Source: Nocardiopsis suaedae (GTDB lineage: Bacteria > Actinomycetota > Actinomycetes > Streptosporangiales > Streptosporangiaceae). From it: a DNA stretch of 43,565 nucleotides. The number at the start of each line of letters is the position of its first letter. The first letter of the stretch is position 1. The notes beneath the pieces are model-generated. The model searched no databases. It was not told the DNA's origin and saw only the letters and a list, made by a program, of their open reading frames with translations. Where the stretch lies: NCBI RefSeq assembly GCF_027706745.1, contig NZ_JAQFWP010000063.1, forward strand, positions 1-43,565. Direction: 5' to 3'. The position numbers were made by a program, and so were the translations under genes. Positions 1 to 7,821 of the stretch are shown here, in pieces.

Positions 1-264
1 CGGGGCACCGGCTGGTGCCGTCGTTGCTGCCGGTCACCTTGCATTCCGACGCCCGCCGCCCGGCCGGGGAGCATGAGCGGGGCACCGGCCGAGCCGCCCA
101 CCGACCCGGACCGCGAGAAGCCCGCCGGACGGCATGTCGACCATGGTCGCGTCCTCTCCTCGGCCCGGGGCGGTCCGGTCGGTGGCCCGGTCGGCGATCG
201 CGGCGCGGGGCGGATGGGTTCGGCCAGGTCCTCGCGGATCCGCTCTGCCGCGGGCACAGCGCGC
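1..264. other. Left-edge stretch, no gene recognised
   Basis: This stretch lies downstream of the end of cmr1. Open frames here are proline/arginine/glycine-rich, match no family I know, and continue antisense into cmr1, so I treat it as non-coding. A short perfect inverted repeat (GGCACC, four-base loop, GGTGCC) sits at 4-19. It could be part of a terminator for a gene to the left, but it has no T tract. No CRISPR repeat is visible. Confidence 0.4.
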
Positions 265-1452
265 TCAGTCGCGCGACGTGGAGGCCTCCATCCATGCCTG
301 CGTCCGCTCGCGCACGTCGGCGTCGGTCACCGTGACCGTCTTCCTGCCCTGCTTGCCGCCCTGCAGGCGGACCTCCGGGCCGCGGCCGCCCGGGAGGAAG
401 GCACTGTGGAACGCGAAGGAGAAGAGCCGCCACTCCCTGCGCTCCGGGTCCTCGACGAACCGGAACCACAGCGGTGAGGCGCGGCGCAGGTCCTCGCCGC
501 CGTCGTAGGCGTTGACGACGTTTCCCTCCTTGAACACGACCGGGAGCCCGAGCGCCCCCAGCGGGAAGCGTGTGTCGTCGCCGTGTACGACCTCTTCGTA
601 CTCAGCGGTCTTGATGAAGGGGTCGTACCTGGCCTCTGTCGACCGGTTCGGACGCGGCGCCCGGAAGTGGCGGTACAACTCCCCGGCCTCGGCGGCCGCC
701 TCGCGCCAGGTGCCGCCGCTCGGCTCGCCCAGCGCCGCGATGGTCGCCCCCTCCCCGAGCACGGGGTACCTCGGAGTGCCGCCGGTGCGCCCGTTCGCCT
801 CGGGCAGGTAGTTCTTCGCGCACTCGGCCAGGGCGCCATCCGACACGGGGAGGTGGCCAAGGGCCCGGTAGTGGTCGATCCCCGGGGTGTCGGCGGAATG
901 CTGCTGCCAGACCTTGGGCAGGGGGCCGTCCTGGTGGATCAGGCGCACGCCCCCGAACCCCTTCCGTGTGCGGGCACCGAACCCGCCGTAGGTGCACGCC
1001 AGCCACAGGCCCGCCATCGTCAGCGCGTCGGCGCGCTCGTCTCCGGAGAAGCCCACCTTGAGCGTGAAGGTGCCGCCGGGTTTGACGTAGGGACGCGTGT
1101 TGGAGAACTTCTTGGTCTCGCGGTTGTAGACGACGTGGCCCTGCCCGAGCAGGTAGGCGATCCATTTCCCGTCGTCGTCGGAGAGCGGCAGCGTCCCCGC
1201 GGCGCCCCGGTAAGTGTCCCTCGGCTGTGCGCTCAGGCGGAGCCGCACCGGGCACTTGCGCTCCGTGCTCCCGAAGACCGCCTGTTCGAGACGCGCCAGC
1301 CCTTTGACGTCGTCGCCGAACCGCGTCCCGGCCAGCGCGCGAAACCAGTACCGCATCGGGCCCTTGATGGACGCCACCCGCAGCCCTGTCGCGGTGTCGT
1401 CATGGTTGAACAGGGGCGTCGTGACCTTCAGCCCGAACGTCGTCCACGCCAT
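265..1452 (-). CDS. cmr1: Type III-B CRISPR RAMP protein Cmr1
   Basis: This is a RAMP-fold subunit of the Cmr interference complex; in the known structures Cmr1 caps the 3' end of the crRNA and helps admit target RNA. Seen in the 395-residue product: the N-terminal Cmr1 signature (residues 29-42, reading IKGPMRYWFRALAG), the AVFGST block at 58-63, and the glycine-rich RAMP loop at 156-169 (GGFGARTRKGFGGV). The ATG at 1452 follows a very strong Shine-Dalgarno (AAAGGAGG, about 8 bases upstream). The gene lies 60 bases behind the membrane-protein gene, the only real gap in the operon. Cmr1 is usually near the front of such operons; here it is last, behind two ancillary genes, and has its own strong ribosome site. 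I am confident of the family; its role is inferred from homologues. Confidence 0.93.
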   Translation of the reverse strand: MAWTTFGLKVTTPLFNHDDTATGLRVASIKGPMRYWFRALAGTRFGDDVKGLARLEQAVFGSTERKCPVRLRLSAQPRDTYRGAAGTLPLSDDDGKWIAYLLGQGHVVYNRETKKFSNTRPYVKPGGTFTLKVGFSGDERADALTMAGLWLACTYGGFGARTRKGFGGVRLIHQDGPLPKVWQQHSADTPGIDHYRALGHLPVSDGALAECAKNYLPEANGRTGGTPRYPVLGEGATIAALGEPSGGTWREAAAEAGELYRHFRAPRPNRSTEARYDPFIKTAEYEEVVHGDDTRFPLGALGLPVVFKEGNVVNAYDGGEDLRRASPLWFRFVEDPERREWRLFSFAFHSAFLPGGRGPEVRLQGGKQGRKTVTVTDADVRERTQAWMEASTSRD

Positions 1453-1512
1453 CGGTGCCGCCCTCCTTTCTCAGACGTCTCGTCTGCGCCGTCGTCGTCT
1501 CCGCGTCTCTGC

Positions 1513-3201
1513 TCAGCGCTCCGAGCGCCAACGCTGATGGGACAGGGGCGCGGTGACCGGCTTGTCGTCCCAGAGGATCTGCGAGAAGACCCCGGCCGCC
1601 AGGCAGACCGAGGTGGCCAGCGCCAGGATCGCCGCGGGACTGCCCGGCCGCCTGGGCGGTTCCGCCGCCGGAAAGGCCTCCGTCGAGGCCCCGGAGGAGG
1701 GGGCGGCCGCGTCCCCGGTCCACGCGGTGCGCAGCCGGTCCCCGTCCTCGGAGAAGACCGGGGCGACGAGCACCATCCCCAGCAGCGCCACCAGAAAGGC
1801 GTGGGCCAGCCCCGTCCCCGTGGCCAGGGCGGCGCGGGCGACGACCCGCCCGCGGACCCGCGTCCGGCCGCCGCCTTCGGGCACTTGGCCGGAGTTGTGG
1901 TTGCGGACCTGGGTGAGCAGGTAGCCGAACGGCGCGGCGGCGATGAGCAGGGCCGTCCCGGCACTCGCCCACCCGAGGGAGAGCCCCGTCCACCAGTCGG
2001 GGTGGAAGGCGACCAGCACGATCAGCCCGACCACGGCGGCAGCGGGGAAGCGCAGCATCAGGGGCATCGCCCACCGGCGTCCGTAGGCGAGCGTTCCCGC
2101 CCCGATCACCGTGTAGGCCGCCCCCGCGAACGCGGCGGCGAGGTACCAGGAGCCCAGTGCTCCGGACGCGAGGGCCGCGACGGCGGCCGAGACCAGTGCC
2201 AGGAGGGCCGTGCCGAGTACGGCGCCGAACAGCAGCGCCTGCCCCTTCGCGCGCCAGGCGCCCGGCCTGCCCACGACCGCGGCCCAGGCCTCGACGACCG
2301 CGAACCGGGGCAGCAGGTGGTGCTCGACGGCGTCCTCCGTGACGGCCCGGTCTGCGGGCAGCCCGGTGGGGACGGCAAGGGTGGCGCCGCCCCGCCCACC
2401 CTGCTCGCACTGCGCGAGGTCGGCGAGAACGAGCGGACGCCCGTCGAACCCCGAGGCGAAGGCCAGCGCGCGCACCTCCTCTTCGACGGCGAACGGCGGC
2501 GCATGGTCGAACAGCGGCACGGACTGGTACCCGCCCAGGTGCGCGCGCCACGCCTCGCGCGCCTCGCGCGCGCGGCGGATCAGTTCGACCCCGGTGTCGT
2601 AGCCGAAGACCCGCCCCAGAGCGCTCGTCGACGCCCAGGACGGCTCCCACAGGCCGAGGTCCCGGAACGGTTCGGCCAGGACGAGGAAGCGCATACGGGC
2701 GATGAGCGGCTCCCACCGGCGGATCCGGTGCGCCCCCGCCGAGTCCCCCTGGGCGTACTCCCAGAGCGCGTCCACGGTTCCCGCCAGGACACACCACACG
2801 GACGGCCCCTGGGCCTCGGCCTCCTCCTCCGTGAGGTCCGGCCGGACTCGAAGCACGCGCGGAAGCCACGCGATGAACGCTTCCGGCCGGTGGACGAGGA
2901 CGCGGGCGGTGTGCGGCTGCTCCTCCCAGAGGCGGAAGAGGCCCTCACCGGCCTGCCGGTAGCCGATCCCCTCGTCCTGCTGCGCCCTGTCGACCTGGAG
3001 CACGGCCTCCCGCAGCTCCTCCCCCGCCAGGGCGGCGGCGTCGTTGCCGGATGCCGCACCGCCCCGGCCGGCGCCGTCGCGTCCGGCGTCGGCCACGGCC
3101 CCAAGGCCGGTGGTGAGGCGCTCCGCCAGGGCGACGAGCATCGACGGCAGCGAAGGCCCAAGCGCGGCACGGTCCCCGTGCTCGGGGTGCGTTTCGCTCA
3201 C
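1513..3201 (-). CDS. Six-helix membrane protein embedded in the Cmr operon (putative type III effector)
   Basis: The product has 562 residues and I do not recognise its family. Residues 1-315 are soluble, helical and acidic/arginine-rich, with many tryptophans and no catalytic motif I can name. Residues 321-544 contain six probable membrane helices, at about 321-346, 351-374, 381-399, 407-430, 456-483 and 520-544, and end in a short basic tail. The GTG start overlaps the TGA of the upstream CARF gene by four bases (GTGA), so the two are translationally coupled. It sits between the CARF gene and cmr1, inside the operon. Membrane proteins are an established class of type III ancillary effectors (Cam1, Csx23), activated by cyclic oligoadenylate. 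I infer that this one acts with the neighbouring CARF protein, perhaps permeabilising or signalling at the membrane during infection. The function is unproven. Confidence 0.8.
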   Translation of the reverse strand: MSETHPEHGDRAALGPSLPSMLVALAERLTTGLGAVADAGRDGAGRGGAASGNDAAALAGEELREAVLQVDRAQQDEGIGYRQAGEGLFRLWEEQPHTARVLVHRPEAFIAWLPRVLRVRPDLTEEEAEAQGPSVWCVLAGTVDALWEYAQGDSAGAHRIRRWEPLIARMRFLVLAEPFRDLGLWEPSWASTSALGRVFGYDTGVELIRRAREAREAWRAHLGGYQSVPLFDHAPPFAVEEEVRALAFASGFDGRPLVLADLAQCEQGGRGGATLAVPTGLPADRAVTEDAVEHHLLPRFAVVEAWAAVVGRPGAWRAKGQALLFGAVLGTALLALVSAAVAALASGALGSWYLAAAFAGAAYTVIGAGTLAYGRRWAMPLMLRFPAAAVVGLIVLVAFHPDWWTGLSLGWASAGTALLIAAAPFGYLLTQVRNHNSGQVPEGGGRTRVRGRVVARAALATGTGLAHAFLVALLGMVLVAPVFSEDGDRLRTAWTGDAAAPSSGASTEAFPAAEPPRRPGSPAAILALATSVCLAAGVFSQILWDDKPVTAPLSHQRWRSER

Positions 3202-4199
3202 GGCTCTTTCGTCGCCTCAGGGAGCATTTCGTTCAGCGCATACCCGAACGGGGTCAGGCGCCACTCCCGCTTGTCGCTGTCGAAGTCGTAGGCGAAACCC
3301 TGCAAGGGCTTCCCGTCGGGCGGCTCCGTCCTGAAGACCCCGTCCCCTCGTTCGACGCCCTTGAACTGGCGTTCCAGGAACTCCCTGTGGAACGACCGCA
3401 GCGGCATTTCGACCGCGCTGCCGGAGCTGAGCTCGTGTACGGCGTACGCCTTCACCATTCGGGGGCCGAGGATGCTGCGCAGTGCCTCGGCCATTCCGAG
3501 GACGAACGGCAGTGCGCCCTTGAAGCCGCCGGAGGTGTGGAAGCGGACCACGCGCTCACCGGCACCGTGCGCCCTGGCCCGCTCGACCATGCGGCGCACG
3601 CCCCGCCCCACACCGCCGAGGTCGCGCATGGCCTCGATGAAGCCCGCCGTGTCCCGAGCATCGAGTCCCGGGACGCGGACGATGACGATCGCGCCGTCGA
3701 GGGAGGCCACGGCGTCGGACGGGTCGTGCAGGTAGTGGACGCGCCCCAGGTCGCCGCCGGCCATGGCGGCGGCGTTGACCAGGGCGGCCCGCAGCCCGGG
3801 GCCGGTGTCGCTGGCGATGAGCACCGCCGTGTCCTGCGAGGGAAGGGCGCATGTGCCCGGGCCGGGTCCGTCGGCCGGGCGCCCCAGGTAGGCCGCCAGC
3901 GCGGACAGTTCGGCGCTCAGGCCCGGCTTCCACTCCTCCACGCGCACCTCGCGCAGGAGCGCGGTGAATTCGGTGTGGGCCTCCTCCCCCTTCTTCACGG
4001 CCCGGGCCACCCGCTCGGCCTGCCGGTCCCGGTCGCCGGAGTCCTCCGCGTCGCGCAGCCGCTTCCTCCGGGCATGGAGGCTCTCGGCGACCTCCCGGTC
4101 CAACCGGTGCCGCTCGGCCATCGCGGCCGGTTCCGCCCTGAGGTTGCCGAACAGGCTGAGGCCCACGCTGACGATGTGCACGGTCCCGGTGGCCGTCAC
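3198..4199 (-). CDS. CARF-domain protein, APE2256-like, with C-terminal winged-helix-like tail
   Basis: This is a putative cyclic-oligoadenylate sensor of the Cmr operon. Seen in 333 residues: an N-terminal CARF opening strand and loop (HIVSVGLSLFGNL, 8-20), a charged helical insert (29-90), GLSAELSAL (93-101) matching the conserved SAE motif of the APE2256 family, and TSGGFKGALPF (222-232) matching its TGGFK signature. The last ~40 residues (for example EWRLTPFGYALNEML, 312-326) resemble the end of a winged helix. I see no HEPN R-x(4-6)-H motif and no PD-(D/E)XK motif, so a nuclease effector domain appears absent. It could bind signal and drive the coupled membrane protein, or be a ring nuclease that degrades signal. 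The GTG start overlaps the cmr6 stop (GTGA). A longer open frame upstream runs antisense-like through cmr6 and is rejected. Confidence 0.85.
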   Translation of the reverse strand: MTATGTVHIVSVGLSLFGNLRAEPAAMAERHRLDREVAESLHARRKRLRDAEDSGDRDRQAERVARAVKKGEEAHTEFTALLREVRVEEWKPGLSAELSALAAYLGRPADGPGPGTCALPSQDTAVLIASDTGPGLRAALVNAAAMAGGDLGRVHYLHDPSDAVASLDGAIVIVRVPGLDARDTAGFIEAMRDLGGVGRGVRRMVERARAHGAGERVVRFHTSGGFKGALPFVLGMAEALRSILGPRMVKAYAVHELSSGSAVEMPLRSFHREFLERQFKGVERGDGVFRTEPPDGKPLQGFAYDFDSDKREWRLTPFGYALNEMLPEATKEP

Positions 4200-5299
4200 G
4201 TGCGCTTCCCCTTCTTCGTCCCCTTGCCCGCCCCGGCCGGCCCCCCGGTGGAGGGGGCGGATGCCGGTCGGCACATGAAGTAGCCGTATCCGGCGGTGGT
4301 CCGGCCGCCGACGCCGCTCTCGTCCCCGGCGCGCTCCAGCCACTCGGCGGCGGTCCGCAGAGCGTCCTCGTCGTCGCCGAGCAGGTCCACGTGGAACGTG
4401 CCGCTGACCGACAGGAAGGGCACGGGGACCGGGTTGTGGTGCTCGGCGGGCGGGCGCGGTGCCGCGGGGCCACCGCCGGGCATGGTGTCGGTGTAGTAGG
4501 GCTGCTGGTGCGGGGTGATGACGTCGTCGTACACCCGCACCCCCTTCTCTCCGGGAAGGGCGTCCAGGAAGCGGACGGCTCCCCTCCCCTGGGGGCTTTC
4601 GCCGTCGGTGGCGGGGGACTCGCCGGGGCGGGGGCCGCCGAGGATCCGGCGGACCTTCTCGCGGAACGCGGAGATCCGCTCCGTCCGCTCCTCCGCCTCC
4701 GCCTTCCGCGCCTTCAGCTCCTCCTCCAGTTCCTTCTCCACGACGCGGGCGCCCTCGGCCGCCACGCCCTTGAGAGTCGAGGCGGGGATCACCGGCCACC
4801 CGTAGGTGCCGTGCATCGCCAGGCCGCTCTCCTGCTCGCCGTACTGCAGGCCCAGGCCGGTGACGATGCGCCACTCGGGCACCAGTTCCAGCCGTTCGGC
4901 GTAGCGCCGGGGCGTCTCCCCTGCCTTCCAGCGCTCGACGAAGGCGTGCCGACGTGCCAGAGCGCCCTTGAGCAGCTCCGCGTTGCCCTGCCCGAGCCCT
5001 GATTCGGCCGCCCACCGGTTGAGCAGCCCGCGCGCCTCGGCGACCTTGAGCTTCTGGTCCTCGTGCTCCTTCTCGAACGCCAAGCGCTGGAGGAGGACCA
5101 GGGCGTTGGCGCCCTTGTCGACGTCGCCCCCGCCATCCTTGAGGACGGTGGAGGGGCGGCCCTTCTTGCGATTCTCATCGACGGGGATGCGGCGCTCGAC
5201 CTGCACCCGGGCGCCCAGCGGGCCGTACGCGCGGAACGGGTGGACCGTCTCGTCGTCCGGGTCGCCTCCCGCGCCCGGGGCGCGCTTATCTCTGGGCAT
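4196..5299 (-). CDS. cmr6: Type III-B CRISPR RAMP protein Cmr6
   Basis: This RAMP subunit of the Cmr backbone sits near Cmr1 at the 3' end of the crRNA in known complexes. Seen in 367 residues: the SLKG-type RAMP motif (IPASTLKG, 171-178) and the glycine-rich loop GVGGRTTAGYGYF (329-341), both diagnostic for Cmr6. Between them lies an unusually charged, alanine/glutamate/arginine-rich stretch (about 183-220) that should form one long helix. The C-terminus ends in a lysine/glycine-rich tail. The ATG at 5299 overlaps cmr5 by 14 bases, and the stop overlaps the GTG of the CARF gene by four. Confidence 0.93.
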   Translation of the reverse strand: MPRDKRAPGAGGDPDDETVHPFRAYGPLGARVQVERRIPVDENRKKGRPSTVLKDGGGDVDKGANALVLLQRLAFEKEHEDQKLKVAEARGLLNRWAAESGLGQGNAELLKGALARRHAFVERWKAGETPRRYAERLELVPEWRIVTGLGLQYGEQESGLAMHGTYGWPVIPASTLKGVAAEGARVVEKELEEELKARKAEAEERTERISAFREKVRRILGGPRPGESPATDGESPQGRGAVRFLDALPGEKGVRVYDDVITPHQQPYYTDTMPGGGPAAPRPPAEHHNPVPVPFLSVSGTFHVDLLGDDEDALRTAAEWLERAGDESGVGGRTTAGYGYFMCRPASAPSTGGPAGAGKGTKKGKRT

Positions 5300-5720
5300 T
5301 GTCGCTTCCCTCCCCGGTTCCCTCGTCGGAGCGGTCCCACAACGCGTCGGACAGCCGGGAGAGCCAGATGGCCAGGGCGTCGATCTCCGCCGAAGCGCGC
5401 GCGTACTCGATGGGGGTGGCGCCGGCCAGGTGCCTCAGGCACTCCTGCCGGGTCATGGTGTCCCCCGCCTTGCCGAGGATCCGCCTGTCCGCGAGGCGCT
5501 GGGCGATCTTGTCGGCGAGAAGGCCGTAAGCCTGCTGCAGCTTGTCCTTGGAATCGTTGGCGCGGGCGCAGATGAACGCGTAGGTCGCGGCCAGTCCTCC
5601 GCCTCTGAGGCGCGAGGGGAGCTGCCGCATGCGGGTGCGGACCTCCTTGGTCACCTTCTGCGGAAGGATCTCGTAGGCGGTGGCCGCCAGTTCCTGGTCG
5701 ATGCGCACGGCTCCGCTCAT
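5286..5720 (-). CDS. cmr5: Type III-B CRISPR small subunit Cmr5
   Basis: This is the small all-helical subunit of the Cmr complex, lining the groove opposite the Cmr4 filament and contacting target RNA. The 144-residue length and predicted helical make-up fit Cmr5. The recognisable core runs through RMRQLPSRLRGGGLAATYAF (about 30-49), followed by an ILGK-x-GD block and a C-terminal helix (EIDALAIWLSRL). Position is strong support: it lies between cmr4 and cmr6, with the ATG overlapping the cmr4 stop (ATGA) and a 14-base overlap into cmr6. The longer upstream open frame in this phase is antisense-like sequence over cmr4. Confidence 0.9.
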   Translation of the reverse strand: MSGAVRIDQELAATAYEILPQKVTKEVRTRMRQLPSRLRGGGLAATYAFICARANDSKDKLQQAYGLLADKIAQRLADRRILGKAGDTMTRQECLRHLAGATPIEYARASAEIDALAIWLSRLSDALWDRSDEGTGEGSDNAQR

Positions 5721-6658
5721 ACGGCGTCCGCCTCCCCCTTGACCAGGTGGGCCCACACCAGGCCCTTGCCCAGGGTCTCGTCGCCGCCGACCTGCAGGAC
5801 CCGGCCGTCGAGCAGTTCGTCGACCCGGTCGGCCAGGCCGCTGGAGGCGGCGCCGTCGTCGCGCAGGGTCAGCACCGACACGAGCAGCGTCTCGGCGGGC
5901 AGGTACTCGCTCGTGAAGGGGCCGTTGGCGACGGTCTTGTTCTCCGCGTTCAGCTGCACGCGCACCGACAGTTCGGTGCACTCCCTGAGGAGCTGGCCCA
6001 TGACCGTCTCGTCCACCACGATGAGGTCCTCGCGCAGCTTGCCCGCGAAAGGCGCGAAGAACGGCTCGTCGCCGATGCCCTCGCGGGCGATGAGGTCGGC
6101 CCACTCGGCCACCGGGTCGGATTCGCCCTTCTTGGCGCCGCGCACCGGCACCACGCACGGACCGAGCACCTGCCGGGCGTCCGCCCACTTGTCCTTGGCG
6201 CAGACGCCGCCGCCGTCGGGGACGGCGGGGAAGGGGCGGGTGCCGCGGTCGTCGCGGACGCGGGCGTGCTTGCGGGCCAGGCGGCTGAGCGCCAGGGCCG
6301 AGGTGGCCCAGGCGAAGGTGTCCTTCAGGGTCGGCACGGGGACGGCGAGGAGCTGGGCGTCGCCCACCACCAGGCGTCCCGCGTTGCCGTTGATGCCGGG
6401 GCCGTCGTCGCCGCCGGAGGTGGCGCGGCCGAAGAGCTCGTCCAGGAGGGTCCCGCCGTCGGCGGCGCCGTCTCGCCGGTCCCCCCACCCGGCGTCGTAG
6501 GCGGCCTGCCGGAGCGCGCCCTTGAGGCTCTGACCCCACACGAGGGGGTGGCCGGTCGCCGCCTCGCGCTGGATGGGCAGGTCGACCGAGCCGTCGGCCT
6601 CGGCTCCCCCGGCGTGCAGGGGCGATTCGGTGTACAGGTAGAGCAGATAGGTTCTCAC
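5717..6658 (-). CDS. cmr4: Type III-B CRISPR RAMP protein Cmr4 (target-RNA ribonuclease subunit)
   Basis: This is the backbone subunit that polymerises along the crRNA and cuts target RNA at six-base intervals. In 313 residues I see the family opening TESPLHAGG (10-18), then SVDLPIQREAATGHP (24-38) and GQSLKGALR (42-50). Asp26 falls in the position and context of the catalytic Asp of characterised Cmr4 (VD-PIQRE), so target-RNA cleavage is probably retained. The GTG start at 6658 overlaps the cmr3 stop (GTGA) and gives the expected N-terminus (RTYLLYLYTESPLHAGG). A larger open frame extends upstream through cmr3 sequence and is not coding. Confidence 0.95.
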   Translation of the reverse strand: MRTYLLYLYTESPLHAGGAEADGSVDLPIQREAATGHPLVWGQSLKGALRQAAYDAGWGDRRDGAADGGTLLDELFGRATSGGDDGPGINGNAGRLVVGDAQLLAVPVPTLKDTFAWATSALALSRLARKHARVRDDRGTRPFPAVPDGGGVCAKDKWADARQVLGPCVVPVRGAKKGESDPVAEWADLIAREGIGDEPFFAPFAGKLREDLIVVDETVMGQLLRECTELSVRVQLNAENKTVANGPFTSEYLPAETLLVSVLTLRDDGAASSGLADRVDELLDGRVLQVGGDETLGKGLVWAHLVKGEADAV

Positions 6659-7821
6659 GACCACACTCCGGTCAGGACGACTCCGAAACCCGCGGTGTCC
6701 ATGCGCTCCCGTGCGGGCGGGCCGAGCGCGCGGGCGTGGTGCTCGGCGGCCCAGGCGGCGGCCTCCTCCTCGCCGGGGAAGCGCAGCAGGTAGAGCGATC
6801 CGGGCGGGACGGCCCAGGCGAGCACCCGCGTGTTCCAGAACCCCTCGTCCCCGGCCTTGGGCGAGGCGGAGGCGACCGCCAGGGGGTCGCCCACCACGGC
6901 CGAGACGAGTTCGGCCCCTGGGGGCGGTTCGGGGTGCCATCCCCGGGGCCACAGGGCCGGGGTGGCGACGTAGAGGAGGACGCGCCCGCCGGGGAAGCGC
7001 GCGGGGGCCCGGGGCCAGTCGGCGCCCGGGGCCGGGTCGACGTCGGCCATGCGGGCCAGCCCGCCGAACTGGACCGGGTCGGGCGGGCCGATGTCGACCT
7101 GGCGCTGCTGCCGGGGCTCGGGGGTCACGTGCGCGGCGAAGGCCCATCCCTGCCGCAGGCGCATGTGCGTGGTGCGGTAGAGCATCCCGGTGCGGACGGT
7201 GCGTGTGCGCGGGTCCAGCTCGATGCCGGTGCGCGGCTCGGGGACGACCGGGTCGTCGACCGCGTCGAGGACGTCATAGGAGGCGACGCTCCCGGGGGCG
7301 ACCAGGGCGCCGTGGAGGTAGTCCTGGAGGGTCCCTCCGGAGAGGAGCGCATCGCAGGGCGCGGTCTTCTTGTCCTCGTCCTCCACGTCGTCGGGGAGGG
7401 CGGGCAGACGCAGGCCGCCGATGCCGCCCGCCTCGGCGGTGCTGTGGAGGTCGGTCACGGGTACCGCTCCGGCCCCGCCGGGCCCCGATCCGGGCTGCGC
7501 ATCGGGGCCTCCTGGCAGGAACATGCGCCAGACCTTCGTGCGCACCGGGTCGGTATGCAGGTCATGGGGGGCGGGGAAGTAGGGCCGCCAACCGTCGCCC
7601 GTCCGCCGTACGAGGACGGGGCCGCGCACGCTCTGCGGGTCCTCACCTCCCAGGGCGGCGGCCAGGGCCCCGGCGATCGTGGAGGGCCACGGGCGCACGC
7701 TGTGGGCGATGCCTCCGGTCCCGGCGTCGAAGGAGCGCCCGTCCCGCACTTGGACGGTGTCGTGGGGCTGCACCACCAGCCAGCGGTCGGTCACGGGCGG
7801 GCGGGGTGTCCGTGCGTTCAC
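6655..7821 (-). CDS. cmr3: Type III-B CRISPR RAMP protein Cmr3
   Basis: Cmr3 holds the 5' handle of the crRNA and docks against Cas10/Cmr2. The 388-residue product carries the Cmr3 signature QPHDTVQVRDGRSFDAG (18-34), followed by PWPSTIAGALAAAL (44-57), equivalent to the conserved P-P-S-T-AGA-R block. The GTG at 7821 overlaps the cmr2 stop (GTGA), and the first recognised motif begins within 20 residues of it, so this start is preferred. Confidence 0.93.
   Translation of the reverse strand: MNARTPRPPVTDRWLVVQPHDTVQVRDGRSFDAGTGGIAHSVRPWPSTIAGALAAALGGEDPQSVRGPVLVRRTGDGWRPYFPAPHDLHTDPVRTKVWRMFLPGGPDAQPGSGPGGAGAVPVTDLHSTAEAGGIGGLRLPALPDDVEDEDKKTAPCDALLSGGTLQDYLHGALVAPGSVASYDVLDAVDDPVVPEPRTGIELDPRTRTVRTGMLYRTTHMRLRQGWAFAAHVTPEPRQQRQVDIGPPDPVQFGGLARMADVDPAPGADWPRAPARFPGGRVLLYVATPALWPRGWHPEPPPGAELVSAVVGDPLAVASASPKAGDEGFWNTRVLAWAVPPGSLYLLRFPGEEEAAAWAAEHHARALGPPARERMDTAGFGVVLTGVWS

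Noticed and set aside
583-3291. Open frame of 902 codons on the plus strand
   Set aside because: It is Pro/Arg/Gly-rich, matches no family, and lies antisense to cmr1, the membrane-protein gene and the end of the CARF gene, which all show clear features; high GC keeps false frames open.
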